Shown here in pieces: positions 7,020 to 14,550 of a stretch of 16,566 nt of DNA. Where the stretch lies: NCBI GenBank assembly GCA_910588145.1, contig CAJUPO010000022.1:1-16566 (forward strand), given 5' to 3'. Within the stretch, counting starts at the first letter, position 1, and the number at the start of each line of letters is the position of its first letter. The translations under genes and the position numbers were made by a program. This DNA comes from an uncultured Oscillospiraceae bacterium. GTDB taxonomy: Bacteria; Bacillota; Clostridia; Oscillospirales; Ruminococcaceae. Below the pieces are notes generated by a model, which was not told the DNA's origin, did no database searches, and was given only the letters and a program-made list of their open reading frames with translations.

Positions 7020-7040
7020 AAATTATATAAAGTAAATTAA

Positions 7041-7583
7041 GAATTTGAATCAGTAATTGTACTAAACTTTTTCTTTAAACCTGTTGGTGGTGCCAATACC
7101 GGTGCTGACGATATGCCGGTAACTTCAGATACAGCACTTGCTACCGATATAGCAGCCGATGCAAATACAGATGCAGCATTTTCAGCAAATTCTTCTACAG
7201 CTAATCCTTATCTTGCACCGTGGTTATATGCATCTATGGGCTCGCAGTCAATTGCTAAGGATGATGCTGATTCTATTGAAAAGAATATAGATATACCTTA
7301 TTTGCCTATTAAAAAACCTGCATATTTTCCTGAAAACCCAAATGATTTTCAGCCAATAGGATTAGTGCCAGTTTATAGGGACGGTACAAAGAATGGACCA
7401 ATGATTCAATGGGTAAATCCTATAAAAGGTAACATTGTATTTCAATGGGATTCAAACATACATAAATCAGATGGACCACATTATCATATTAAAGACCTTG
7501 ATAAAGGGTTATCTAAAAAAAATCATAAACATTTTTATCCAGGTAGTTTAGTGCCTGAACCATATGCTTCTATATATTTTTAA
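7041..7583 (+). CDS. orphan toxin tip F (unidentified; GPHYH motif)
   Basis: The frame is open from 7041, with a first ATG at 7113 that has no clear SD; no Rhs core is left. The first part is a low-complexity, Ala/Asp/Thr-rich linker (TALATDIAADANTDAAFSAN) rather than a folded domain. The conserved-looking domain is the last ~75 residues: PIGLVPVYRDGTKNGPMIQW, GNIVFQWDSNIHKSDGPHYH and HFYPGSLVPEPYASIYF. The HxH pair, a further His and the YPGxxVPEP turn look like a compact beta-type enzyme or nuclease domain; I do not recognise the family with confidence. It is followed by an SD-led but truncated immunity gene. Confidence 0.6.
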   Translation, partial: EFESVIVLNFFFKPVGGANTGADDMPVTSDTALATDIAADANTDAAFSANSSTANPYLAPWLYASMGSQSIAKDDADSIEKNIDIPYLPIKKPAYFPENPNDFQPIGLVPVYRDGTKNGPMIQWVNPIKGNIVFQWDSNIHKSDGPHYHIKDLDKGLSKKNHKHFYPGSLVPEPYASIYF

Positions 7584-7596
7584 AGGTGGTGAACAA

Positions 7597-7641
7597 ATGA
7601 GAATAATATTTGAAAATAAGGAGATAATTGATACTATTTAG
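7597..7641 (+). pseudogene. truncated 5' end of the immunity gene of tip F
   Basis: ATG 7597 has an excellent SD (AAAGGTGG, 7 nt spacing), as expected for an immunity gene 13 bases after a toxin stop. It encodes only MRIIFENKEIIDTI before TAG. From 7632 another frame, belonging to toxin G, is already open. The simplest explanation is a deletion that joined the start of immunity F to the middle of toxin G and removed the terminator-promoter element that should lie between them. Confidence 0.6.
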
Positions 7642-8132
7642 AAGAATTAAATGCTACAAGACAATTTACAGTAATTCCATTAGATTTAACTGAAAAAGAG
7701 GAAGATGGAATAACTGATTTTTATGAATCTTTAATAAAAGATGGTAAATTATATGATAATAGAAGTGAGGAAAGTGGATATATGAAAGAACTTTATTATT
7801 TATCCGGAAAATATAAAACATATAATGCTGTTTGGAGGAATTGTTCAACAACCGTAGTAGATGCGCTACAAAGTTCTGTATCTAAGAAAAAACTTAGTTA
7901 TACTGAGAAGCCTGTAGAGAGTGTTCCTGCCACTTGGTATTCCCAATCAATATTACCAACTATTGATGTTTTACCTGGTAATTTAAAAAATAGTTTAAAT
8001 TCATCAGTAAATAAATCAGATTCGATTGTAAAGGAGTGTAAAACATATAAAGTAAATACATATCAAAATACGTCAGTGGTATCAAGTATCGTTAAAAGAG
8101 TTTTAAATATTATAAAGGGAAATGGAGAATGA
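7632..8132 (+). pseudogene. 5'-truncated toxin tip G, papain-like fold remnant
   Basis: The frame is open from 7632; the ATG at 7782 is internal. The readable part begins YYLEELNATRQFTVIPLDLT, continues KEEDGITDFYESLIKDGKLY, then YLSGKYKTYNAVWRNCSTTV, followed by a long Ser/Lys-rich tail. A Cys in an NCST/NCTT context after a Trp, about 60 residues after an 'IPLxLTxEE' segment, resembles permuted papain-like (NlpC/P60-related) domains, where NC is the catalytic Cys. The region that would carry the partner His is absent upstream, so this copy is probably inactive. It overlaps its immunity gene by ATGA. The fold assignment is tentative. Confidence 0.5.
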
Positions 8133-9124
8133 AAAAAAGAGTTTATATTATATCGGGATTTATTATTCTTGGATTGGTAATTACTTTTACTATATTTAAA
8201 TTATCTGATGAATATATAAGTGATGAAGATAAAAGCACATTTTTTGTATGGTCTACTGGTGACTGTAATGGTGTTTATAATGTGATAGGATTACATACAA
8301 TCAGTGCAATAGGGCGTACATCTAACCAAAGCATATATCCGGTTGATTCGATGGATAATGATAAATACTTTAATTTGACATATCCAGTTCAAGTAAAAAA
8401 TATTGTTTATTATACAACTATAAATTCTAATACTGGTGAGAATTGTATAATTATGAAGAATAATAATGAACCTAAGAATGTTATATATAAAAATTATAAA
8501 AGCGGCAAAAACAAGCAATATTATAAACGAATAAATGATTGGAAAGTTATACTTTCATGTGATGATGAAATCACGTATAAATGTATTGTTGAAAAAAATA
8601 TATATTATGCTGTAAAACGTTATACTTCATTAAAGAAGAGTGAATGTGAAATACGATGTTATGATATGGAAAATAAATCAGATAAATTATTAATTTCACA
8701 TGTTCATGATAGAGCAAGTTTTGATGTTTCAATGGATGGAAGTATCCTATATGTAAATGAAAATAATAATATTATCTTATACAGTGCGGAGGGAATTGAG
8801 CAGAATTTAGGAATAGGAACTGCAGCGTGTTTTAGTAAAGATAATTGTATTATAAAGGTTGCTGATTCTGAAGTGAAAATAGTTTCGTTAATGACTCAAA
8901 CGGAACAAAAGTTATGTGATTCATCAGGATATGATATAAAGCTTTCTCCAAGTGGTACTTATGTAGCTATGCAATATAGCTACGAAAATAAATATGGTTC
9001 GGGTTTAGAAAATGATGCAATTAATGTAATAGATTTATCTACGGGAAGAATAAAGGAAATTGAAATGGTTTCGAGTAAAATTTCTGGCTTTGCATGGTTT
9101 GATGACTATTATCCAATTTTATAG
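8129..9124 (+). CDS. membrane-anchored protein with propeller-like repeats, probable immunity to tip G
   Basis: A 331-residue protein starting at an ATGA overlap with the toxin frame. Residues 4-24 form a hydrophobic N-terminal anchor (VYIISGFIILGLVITFTIF) and the rest is predicted to be outside the membrane. The body shows repeating beta-type blocks with phrases such as YKCIVEKNIYYAV, DVSMDGSILYVNENNNIILY, YDIKLSPSGTYVAMQYSY and INVIDLSTGRIKEI, typical of TolB/WD40-like propellers. Long, exported immunity proteins are expected when the toxin works at the cell surface or enters from outside. No recognisable catalytic residues. The family is not named; the immunity role is from position. Confidence 0.65.
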   Translation: MKKRVYIISGFIILGLVITFTIFKLSDEYISDEDKSTFFVWSTGDCNGVYNVIGLHTISAIGRTSNQSIYPVDSMDNDKYFNLTYPVQVKNIVYYTTINSNTGENCIIMKNNNEPKNVIYKNYKSGKNKQYYKRINDWKVILSCDDEITYKCIVEKNIYYAVKRYTSLKKSECEIRCYDMENKSDKLLISHVHDRASFDVSMDGSILYVNENNNIILYSAEGIEQNLGIGTAACFSKDNCIIKVADSEVKIVSLMTQTEQKLCDSSGYDIKLSPSGTYVAMQYSYENKYGSGLENDAINVIDLSTGRIKEIEMVSSKISGFAWFDDYYPIL

Positions 9125-9146
9125 AATGTTTCATTGTTAATCTTAT

Positions 9147-9184
9147 GGAGTAAAATCACCTAATAAGTGAGTTTTGCTCCTTTT
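9147..9184 (+). terminator. intrinsic terminator T6
   Basis: GGAGTAAAAT-CAC pairs with GTG-AGTTTTGCTCC (9168-9180), an extended stem with one G-T pair and a small internal irregularity, followed by TTTT. Confidence 0.87.
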
Positions 9185-9187
9185 CCC

Positions 9188-9216
9188 TTTACAAATAGTT
9201 AAAATTATGATATAAT
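9188..9216 (+). promoter_or_regulatory. SigA-type promoter P6 (module H)
   Basis: TTTACA 9188-9193, 17-bp spacer, TATAAT 9211-9216. The rhs core begins within four bases of the -10 box. Confidence 0.82.
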
Positions 9217-10203
9217 ATATTCGGTGTTGAAAAAAACATTGACGATAGCGATACCAATGCATTCCGTTACTGCGGTGAGTACTATGACAAAGAAACAGCG
9301 ACGGTTTATCTAAGGGCGAGAAACTATAACCCGTCAACTGGCAGATTTATTAGCCGTGATTCATTCGCCGGAAGAAGATCTGATCCACTTAGCTTGAATC
9401 TTTATACTTATTGTAGGAATAATCCGATTAGGTATGTCGATCCAAGTGGGCATAGTTATGGATTAATAAATGGTGAAAAGTTCTCGATTAACAGTGCTTG
9501 GGACGCTAAAAGATTTAACGAATTGAAATCAGGTAAATCAAGTTCATCTCAAGTGGTAACTGCTGCAGTTCCTAAAGCTTTTGATTCGCCTATTACTGGA
9601 GGTATTTCAAAGCAACCAACATCAACTACTACTTATACTACAGTAATTACAGATACACATATTTCAGTATCAAAAAAGAATACAAATATTTTTAACAAAA
9701 GTATAAATTGGATTGATGAAAAAATAGCTACTCCACTGGTAAATGGCGCTGTAAAGATTGGAAAAGCTGTATATCATTCAACTAGTTTTGAATTAGGAAT
9801 GGGATTCGGTCTTGGTGCTGAAGGAAAACTAGGTTGCATAAACGGATCTGCTTTGGTAGTACCAATAAGAAATGAATATATAATAGCTGATGATTGTAAA
9901 ACAAATTCAACATCCAAATTTTCAATAGGTGCAGATTTTGGTGAGATAATTGGAGTAGGCGCTGAGTCTGAATGTTCTGCATACAATGGAAACAGAGATG
10001 GTATACCCTGGTTAATGCCTGGACATGAATGGGAATATCAGGCTGGAGTATATTATGAAAATAGTAATTTATGTTTTAGTAATAATTATGAAAAACCTCA
10101 TTTGGTATTTAATGTGGGTGGCGGTGCTTATTTATTTGTTGGTGCAGATATTTCCTTATCATTTGATTTTGATGAATTTTTAAGTTATTTAGGAAGTGAA
10201 TGA
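9217..10203 (+). CDS. orphan Rhs core fragment + toxin tip H, Gly-rich beta-type domain (start-less)
   Basis: The frame opens at the promoter; the Rhs core starts late, at FGVEKNIDDSDTNAFRYCGE, and runs to NLYTYCRNNP and DPSGH. No ATG with SD precedes it. The tip has a Ser/Thr-rich linker, a helix (NKSINWIDEKIATPLVNGAV), then a domain of alternating polar and nonpolar residues rich in Gly (FELGMGFGLGAEGKLG, IGADFGEIIGVGAESE, LVFNVGGGAYLFVGADISLS). This looks like membrane-spanning beta hairpins, and the next gene encodes a four-helix membrane protein; together they suggest a pore-forming or membrane-active toxin. That is inference; no known toxin family is recognised. Confidence 0.7.
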   Translation: MFGVEKNIDDSDTNAFRYCGEYYDKETATVYLRARNYNPSTGRFISRDSFAGRRSDPLSLNLYTYCRNNPIRYVDPSGHSYGLINGEKFSINSAWDAKRFNELKSGKSSSSQVVTAAVPKAFDSPITGGISKQPTSTTTYTTVITDTHISVSKKNTNIFNKSINWIDEKIATPLVNGAVKIGKAVYHSTSFELGMGFGLGAEGKLGCINGSALVVPIRNEYIIADDCKTNSTSKFSIGADFGEIIGVGAESECSAYNGNRDGIPWLMPGHEWEYQAGVYYENSNLCFSNNYEKPHLVFNVGGGAYLFVGADISLSFDFDEFLSYLGSE

Positions 10204-10655
10204 TTATGAATAAAAAATTTTTTATTATATCAATAATCGTGTATATTTGCAATTATATTTTAACTGAGCTATATAATATTAATACACATAATACATTATG
10301 GTCAGCATGTTCATTAATAGCATTATTTTTACCATTATGTATAGGGTGCATTTTAAATTCAATTATATATAAACAAAAGAATTCATCAATTAGATTTTTG
10401 TTTTATTATTTTTCAATTATGTGTTCATTTGGTATAGTTTTATTAGCTATATTATCATCATTTATTTTAAGCAATAAAAATGATAGTTTTATAATATCTT
10501 TTATTTATTTGATAATAAGTATGTCATCTATTATTGGATATTTAATATCTAAAAAATATAAATATAAGTACAAAATAGTTTTTGGATATTTTTCATTATT
10601 ATTTCCATTTTCTCTTTTAATAAATATAATATTAACCATAATAAATGTATTTTAA
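10200..10655 (+). CDS. four-TM membrane protein, probable immunity to tip H
   Basis: Starts at an ATGA overlap with the toxin stop; an alternative ATG at 10206 has better spacing to the AGGAAG SD. The product of about 150 residues is very hydrophobic, with segments near residues 5-22, 34-54, 67-90 and 98-118, and a further one near the C-terminus (YFSLLFPFSLLINIILTIINVF), so four to five helices. Loops are basic (KKYKYKYK). A polytopic membrane immunity protein is typical of partners of membrane-inserting toxins. Very AT-rich. No family recognised. Confidence 0.7.
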   Translation: MIMNKKFFIISIIVYICNYILTELYNINTHNTLWSACSLIALFLPLCIGCILNSIIYKQKNSSIRFLFYYFSIMCSFGIVLLAILSSFILSNKNDSFIISFIYLIISMSSIIGYLISKKYKYKYKIVFGYFSLLFPFSLLINIILTIINVF

Positions 10656-10660
10656 TACAT

Positions 10661-10703
10661 AAGGAGCAAAATAAGCTTTCATAAGCTTATTTTGCTCCTT
10701 TTT
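10661..10703 (+). terminator. intrinsic terminator T7, perfect 18-bp stem
   Basis: AAGGAGCAAAATAAGCTT (10661-10678), loop TCAT, and its exact reverse complement (10683-10700), followed by Ts. This is the longest stem of the family. Confidence 0.92.
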
Positions 10704-10704
10704 C

Positions 10705-10733
10705 TTTACAAAAAGTTAAAATTATGATATAAT
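10705..10733 (+). promoter_or_regulatory. SigA-type promoter P7 (module I)
   Basis: TTTACA 10705-10710, 17-bp spacer, TATAAT 10728-10733; differs from P6 by a few spacer bases only. Confidence 0.82.
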
Positions 10734-10739
10734 ATAGGA

Positions 10740-10842
10740 CATGATACATACTATATCCAGAATGCTCATGGCGATGTAGTAAACCTAACAGATAAAGACG
10801 GTAAGATAACTTGATAATTATAAATATCAAATTATGTAATAG
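10740..10842 (+). pseudogene. decayed Rhs core fragment upstream of module I
   Basis: Reads TYYIQNAHGDVVNLTDKDGKIT and then a stop where the main gene continues KVTKSYKYDAFG. The next ~30 bases still align loosely with that continuation but hold several stops. At 10843 an unrelated position of the Rhs core starts in another frame. This is an older module end onto which module I was joined. Confidence 0.7.
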
Positions 10843-12186
10843 ACAGCCGACGGCAAGACTGAAACTAATACTTATGACGGCCTTAATCAGCTTATCGGAT
10901 TCACAGACGGCGAAACTACAGCAAGCTATAAGTACAACGCAAGCGGTCTCAGATACGAAAAGACTGTTGACGGTCAGACAATAAATCATGTCTGGGACGG
11001 CAATCAGCAGATTATTGCAGATGTAATTGACAATCAGTTCTACGAAGCAGACTGTTATATCAGAGGGACAAATCTTGTAGCTAAGTACAACTTCTGGAAT
11101 GGTAAGAAATCTGAATATACTTACTACACTCAAAATGCTCATGGTGATGTTGTAAATATCACTGACAAAGACGGTAAAGTAACTAAGAGCTATAAATATG
11201 ACGCATTCGGTGTTGAGAAAAACATTGACAAGAATGACACAAATGCATTCCGTTACTGCGGTGAGTATTACGACAAGGAAACTGCGACTGTTTATTTAAG
11301 AGCAAGAAACTATAACCCAAGTATCGGCAGGTTTATTTCAAGGGATAGTTATGCTGGAAATTTACATGACCCGCTTAGTCTTAATCTGTATACTTACTGT
11401 GTTAATAACCCAGTTTATTACAGTGATCCTACAGGACATATAGCTGTTGTTGATGATATAATAATAGCCGGAATTTTTGCTGCTGCAACAGTTGTTTATG
11501 CACTAAGTCAGCCAGAGGTTCAAGAGGGTCTTTCAGAGTGTGTTAGCGGAGCAAATTATTTAGCAAAATGCATAGCACGCAAAACGGTATCGGGAATTTG
11601 TACTGTAGCAGATTTTCTTGATATAGGAACAGAAAGTTACTTATCCCCTCCTAAATCGGAAATTCATAAAAAATTTAGTACGGTTGGCACAGATTTAGCA
11701 TTTGATGAAAGTTGGCAATTTACTCAAGATTTAATTGGCAGAAAAAAAATTGCAAAATTTATATTAACATCTCAGATTTCTTCAATATTAACCCGTCATG
11801 TAGATGATAAATACAAGAACAGAGAAACTCAAAATGTTTATTTGCTATATGATTTTAAAACGAAGCAGATTGAGTATGTCGGTCGAACCAAAAATTTATT
11901 GACTAGAAAGCAATTCCATGGAAGTTCCGCAAATAGAGGACATTTGACAATGATACCAATAGCAGAAAATATTCCATATGAAGCAGCAAGAGGATTGGAG
12001 CAGATGGGAATAGATTATTATAACACTTATAACCCTGTTAAATATGGGGGAAATGCTTATAATAATCAGATAAATGGAATAAGTCCTGTTAATCCATTAA
12101 GATTATTTTTCTATGCAGATGCTATTCCGTATGCTTTGAATTTATATACAGTGAAAAAAGAAAATAATTTAAAAATAAGGAAGTGA
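10843..12186 (+). CDS. orphan Rhs core fragment + GIY-YIG nuclease toxin tip I (start-less)
   Basis: Opens directly after TAA and TAG stops and stays open for about 448 codons without an SD-led start. The first 200 residues are the Rhs core from TADGKTETNTYDGLNQLIGF to NLYTYCVNNP and DPTGH, nearly identical to the main gene; this is the longest core fragment in the array. A helical linker with several Cys follows. The last ~110 residues are a GIY-YIG/URI-type nuclease: VYLLYD (the GIY position), IEYVGRTKNLLTRKQFH (YVG, the Arg of GRT, R...H) and YEAARGLEQMGIDYY, where the Glu of LEQ fits the metal-binding Glu. Predicted role: DNA (or RNA) cleavage in the target cell. The immunity gene follows after 4 bases. 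Confidence 0.82.
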   Translation, partial: TADGKTETNTYDGLNQLIGFTDGETTASYKYNASGLRYEKTVDGQTINHVWDGNQQIIADVIDNQFYEADCYIRGTNLVAKYNFWNGKKSEYTYYTQNAHGDVVNITDKDGKVTKSYKYDAFGVEKNIDKNDTNAFRYCGEYYDKETATVYLRARNYNPSIGRFISRDSYAGNLHDPLSLNLYTYCVNNPVYYSDPTGHIAVVDDIIIAGIFAAATVVYALSQPEVQEGLSECVSGANYLAKCIARKTVSGICTVADFLDIGTESYLSPPKSEIHKKFSTVGTDLAFDESWQFTQDLIGRKKIAKFILTSQISSILTRHVDDKYKNRETQNVYLLYDFKTKQIEYVGRTKNLLTRKQFHGSSANRGHLTMIPIAENIPYEAARGLEQMGIDYYNTYNPVKYGGNAYNNQINGISPVNPLRLFFYADAIPYALNLYTVKKENNLKIRK

Positions 12187-12190
12187 AAAA

Positions 12191-12997
12191 ATGGGAGCCT
12201 GGGGAGTAAAGCTATATCAAAATGATTTAGCGGAAGACATAAAATATGAATATACAGAATATTTGAGAGAGGGTAAAACTAATGAAGAGGCAACTAAAGA
12301 ATTAATATTGAAATACGAGGGAATGTTAGAGGATATAGATGACGGACCAAATTTTTGGTTTGTCTTAGCAGATCAGCAATGGAAAATAGGACGATTATTG
12401 CCATATGTAAAAGAGCAGGCATTAAATTGGATAGAAAAAGGAGGAGATTTGCATATATGGTATGAATCATCTGAAAAATTAGGAAATGAAAGAAAAAGAG
12501 TGTTAGAGGAATTAAGTCAAAGACTTAATTCCCCGCAGCCGCCTGAAAAGAAAATTTATAAACATAGGTACTATATATGTCCTTGGAAGGATGGTGATAT
12601 ATTTGCATTGCCGCTGAACGAATATGGAAAGGAATATGGACTAAATGGAAAATATATAATGATTCAGCAGGCATCGCAGATTGAATTTAATAAAAATATC
12701 ATTCCTTTGGTACGATGCTGGATATCTGAAAGTTTAACATATACACCGGAAAGGGAGAATTGTACAGAATGTTTGCATTGGGGAGAGAAATTACCTCCGG
12801 GTAGGAATTGCAAATACATATTTGAGTTGGATATAACATCTAAGAGAATAATACCCAAAGATTTGATTTATGTTGGAAATTTTGAAATATATGTACCAAA
12901 GGATGATGATGGTTATAATCCTAAACATTGTTTTTTATTATTGTGGAAAAAGCTTAAATCAGTTTTAATAGATTGCTACGTATTATTCAATGATTGA
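12191..12997 (+). CDS. probable immunity protein for GIY-YIG tip I (MGAWG, DUF4259-like N-terminus)
   Basis: ATG 12191 has the SD AAGGAAG 7 nt upstream. The 268-residue soluble product begins MGAWGVKLYQNDLAEDIKYE, the signature start of DUF4259-like proteins, which are often found beside polymorphic toxins. It has a helical first half (NEEATKELILKYEGML, FWFVLADQQWKIGRLLP) and a second half of Trp/Cys-containing strands (YYICPWKDGDIFALPLNEYG, ENCTECLHWGEKLPPG). The second half may be a separate domain. The stop codon lies inside a 13-bp inverted repeat that could end the transcript. Immunity is inferred from position and family habit; the binding target would be the nuclease tip. Confidence 0.72.
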   Translation: MGAWGVKLYQNDLAEDIKYEYTEYLREGKTNEEATKELILKYEGMLEDIDDGPNFWFVLADQQWKIGRLLPYVKEQALNWIEKGGDLHIWYESSEKLGNERKRVLEELSQRLNSPQPPEKKIYKHRYYICPWKDGDIFALPLNEYGKEYGLNGKYIMIQQASQIEFNKNIIPLVRCWISESLTYTPERENCTECLHWGEKLPPGRNCKYIFELDITSKRIIPKDLIYVGNFEIYVPKDDDGYNPKHCFLLLWKKLKSVLIDCYVLFND

Positions 12998-13009
12998 ATA
13001 ATACGTTTG
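12978..13009 (+). terminator. inverted repeat over the end of the module I immunity gene
   Basis: ACGTATTATTCAA (12978-12990), loop TGA, and the perfect complement TTGAATAATACGT (12994-13006), then only TTT. The stop codon is inside the right arm. A weak terminator or mRNA-stabilising hairpin. Confidence 0.55.
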
Positions 13010-13069
13010 AATTATAAGAATTGATGTTGACAGATATAATTAAACTGATTTAAGAGGATTAAACAAACT
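13007..13069. other. short spacer without gene
   Basis: AT-rich stretch between the two hairpins. It contains TTGACA and GATATAAT-like bases, but their spacing does not make a promoter. Nothing else seen. Confidence 0.5.
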
Positions 13070-13114
13070 AAAGCGGAGTAACATACTTTCCAGTATGTTT
13101 ACTCCGCTTTCCTT
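13070..13114 (+). terminator. intrinsic terminator T8, end cap of the array
   Basis: AAAGCGGAGTAACATACT (13070-13087), loop TTCC, and AGTATGTTTACTCCGCTTT (13092-13110), with one bulged base. The inner GGAGTAA/TTACTCC recalls the array family, but no TTTACA-17-TATAAT promoter follows. Confidence 0.8.
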
Positions 13115-13406
13115 ATAACCGTTTTTCTGCCAAAATACCCTGTACAACTGAAAACGCAAAGGATACAAAGTAAAGAAATATTGTTGTTAAATTTACCAAA
13201 TAGTACTATGACACTTTATGCGCTAATACTAAACTTTGGTAATAAAAGGAATGAATATGAATATATCTGTTGATTTATGCTGATTATTATGCTAAAATTT
13301 ATAGCAAGGTATATAATTGGCAATAATATCCATTAAATCTGTGTTGTCTGTGGAACTATGTCAAAAAAATGCCGGTATACATTAAACTATATGAAAGGAC
13401 AAATAT
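13115..13406. other. intergenic region without gene
   Basis: About 290 bases with no credible frame. A possible SigA promoter is TTGATT (13270-13275), 17-bp spacer, TAAAAT (13293-13298), which would serve the signal-peptide gene at 13407. No repeat or RNA gene seen. Confidence 0.45.
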
Positions 13407-14150
13407 GTGAAAAAAACAAAAATCAAACCAATACTTAAAAAACTTTTATCAGGAGCATTAGCGGCCGCCATGACGCTCGCTGCGATGCCGTTGACAGCAT
13501 TTGCCGCAGAGAAAGCGGATCGGGTTCCAGCCATCGGCTACGCACGGAAAAGCCAATACGTTATGTTCGGCGAAAACTCTGCACTGCTTAACACGACAAG
13601 AGCAACACTTAACGGAAATCTTTATACCGGAGGAAATCTTGAAGCCTACAGCAATAAGGTAGATGTGCGTGGAAATACCTATTTAGGCGGTGAACTCCGC
13701 AAGCACGACTACACAATCTGGAATAGCTGCATATATGAAGATAATTCCGAACGCCGTTTTCTGAATGACTTTACTGATGAAATGACGGCCTCTCTCGGCG
13801 ATGAATATATTACCCATGAGTATTGGAAAACATACAGTGATACCGGCATTTCAAATGATTGCAATATCTATGGGAAAAGCGGCCTGCAATTTTGTGCAAG
13901 CGATGTGACGCTTGGCGGAACGTCTTTTGACGGTGAAAATTATGATCTGAATGGCTCCCCGAATGAAAATTCATATAGCTTCGGGATAGATGAACCAGTC
14001 TCCGAGCTTTATATAAAAGCAACGCAGACTCTTGATAACGGTTATGTCCTTACGTCTAATATTATAAAAATGATTGCTGTAGAAAAATATGGTTATATAA
14101 TGGAGCAGACCGATACTGACGGAGACGGCGTTGAAACTAAAATACTGTAG
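13407..14150 (+). pseudogene. N-terminal part of a secreted surface (VWA/Rhs-type precursor) protein, scrambled
   Basis: GTG 13407 is preceded by AAAGGA; the overlapping ATG at 13405 meets a stop at once. The product starts with a clear Sec signal peptide (KKTKIKPILKKLL, then a hydrophobic core, cleaved after AFA). It continues with a beta-helix-like region (RATLNGNLYTGGNLEAYSN, VDVRGNTYLGGELRK) and later the phrases GYVLTSNIIKMIAV and TDTDGDGVE, a calcium-binding DxDxDG start, just before a stop. The organisation resembles the N-terminal half of large Clostridial VWA/Rhs surface proteins. The middle domain, expected between these parts, lies inverted downstream, and the VWA part follows that, so this is a fragment. 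It could be the relic of a second rhs precursor gene. Confidence 0.65.
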
Positions 14151-14535
14151 CTGCCTTCTTCTGTTAAGCTGTACAATTCAACACAGAACAGTTCATTTTC
14201 AAGATCATAAGCCGCGCTTGCCGCCAGAATCTGATCATTGCAGCAATTAACATAAGGCGCAAGTGAAAGCTCCGGGTTTTCATTCAAAACCACGTTTTGA
14301 GCATTTATCTGAATGTCTTTTGCGATAATCATTCCGTTGACTTCAATGTCAGAACCGTAAAGCTGAACCGTACCGTTTGGCGCATAAATAATTCCGTTTA
14401 TCTCTGCATCGCCGACATAGATACCGATATTTCCGTCTTTAACATAAAGGTTCATCTCGCCGCCGTCTACGGTGTTGAGCACATGACTTGCACTGATCAT
14501 CAGGTAATTATCGGATATAATCGTCGGAATGCTTA
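14150..14535 (-). pseudogene. inverted middle segment of the surface protein gene
   Basis: Read on the minus strand this gives a good protein: IPTIISDNYLMISASHVLNT, GEMNLYVKDGNIGIYVGD, AEINGIIYAPNGTVQLYG, SDIEVNGMIIAKDIQINAQN, then NENPELSLAPYVN. These repeating NGxIYAPNG / NGxIIAKxIxI strands are the middle part of the same kind of beta-helix surface protein whose N-terminus lies on + just upstream. The frame has no own start signal. The limits are approximate: on the left it runs into the + frame near 14110-14150, on the right it fades near 14535, where VWA-type sequence begins on +. An inversion with loss of flanking bases explains this best. Confidence 0.6.
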
Positions 14536-14550
14536 CAAAAAACAGCTCAG

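Noticed and set aside
10687..11142. Minus-strand 151-codon frame in module I
   Set aside because: It is the shadow of the Rhs core; a matching minus frame occurs opposite the same Rhs region at 327-650.
1856..13114. A CRISPR array, because of the regularly repeated GGAGCAAAA elements
   Set aside because: Repeats are 0.4-3 kb apart, are terminators followed by promoters, and enclose genes; there are no short spacers.
13405..13412. ATG 13405 as the start of the signal-peptide gene
   Set aside because: It is followed at once by TGA; GTG 13407 gives the signal peptide.
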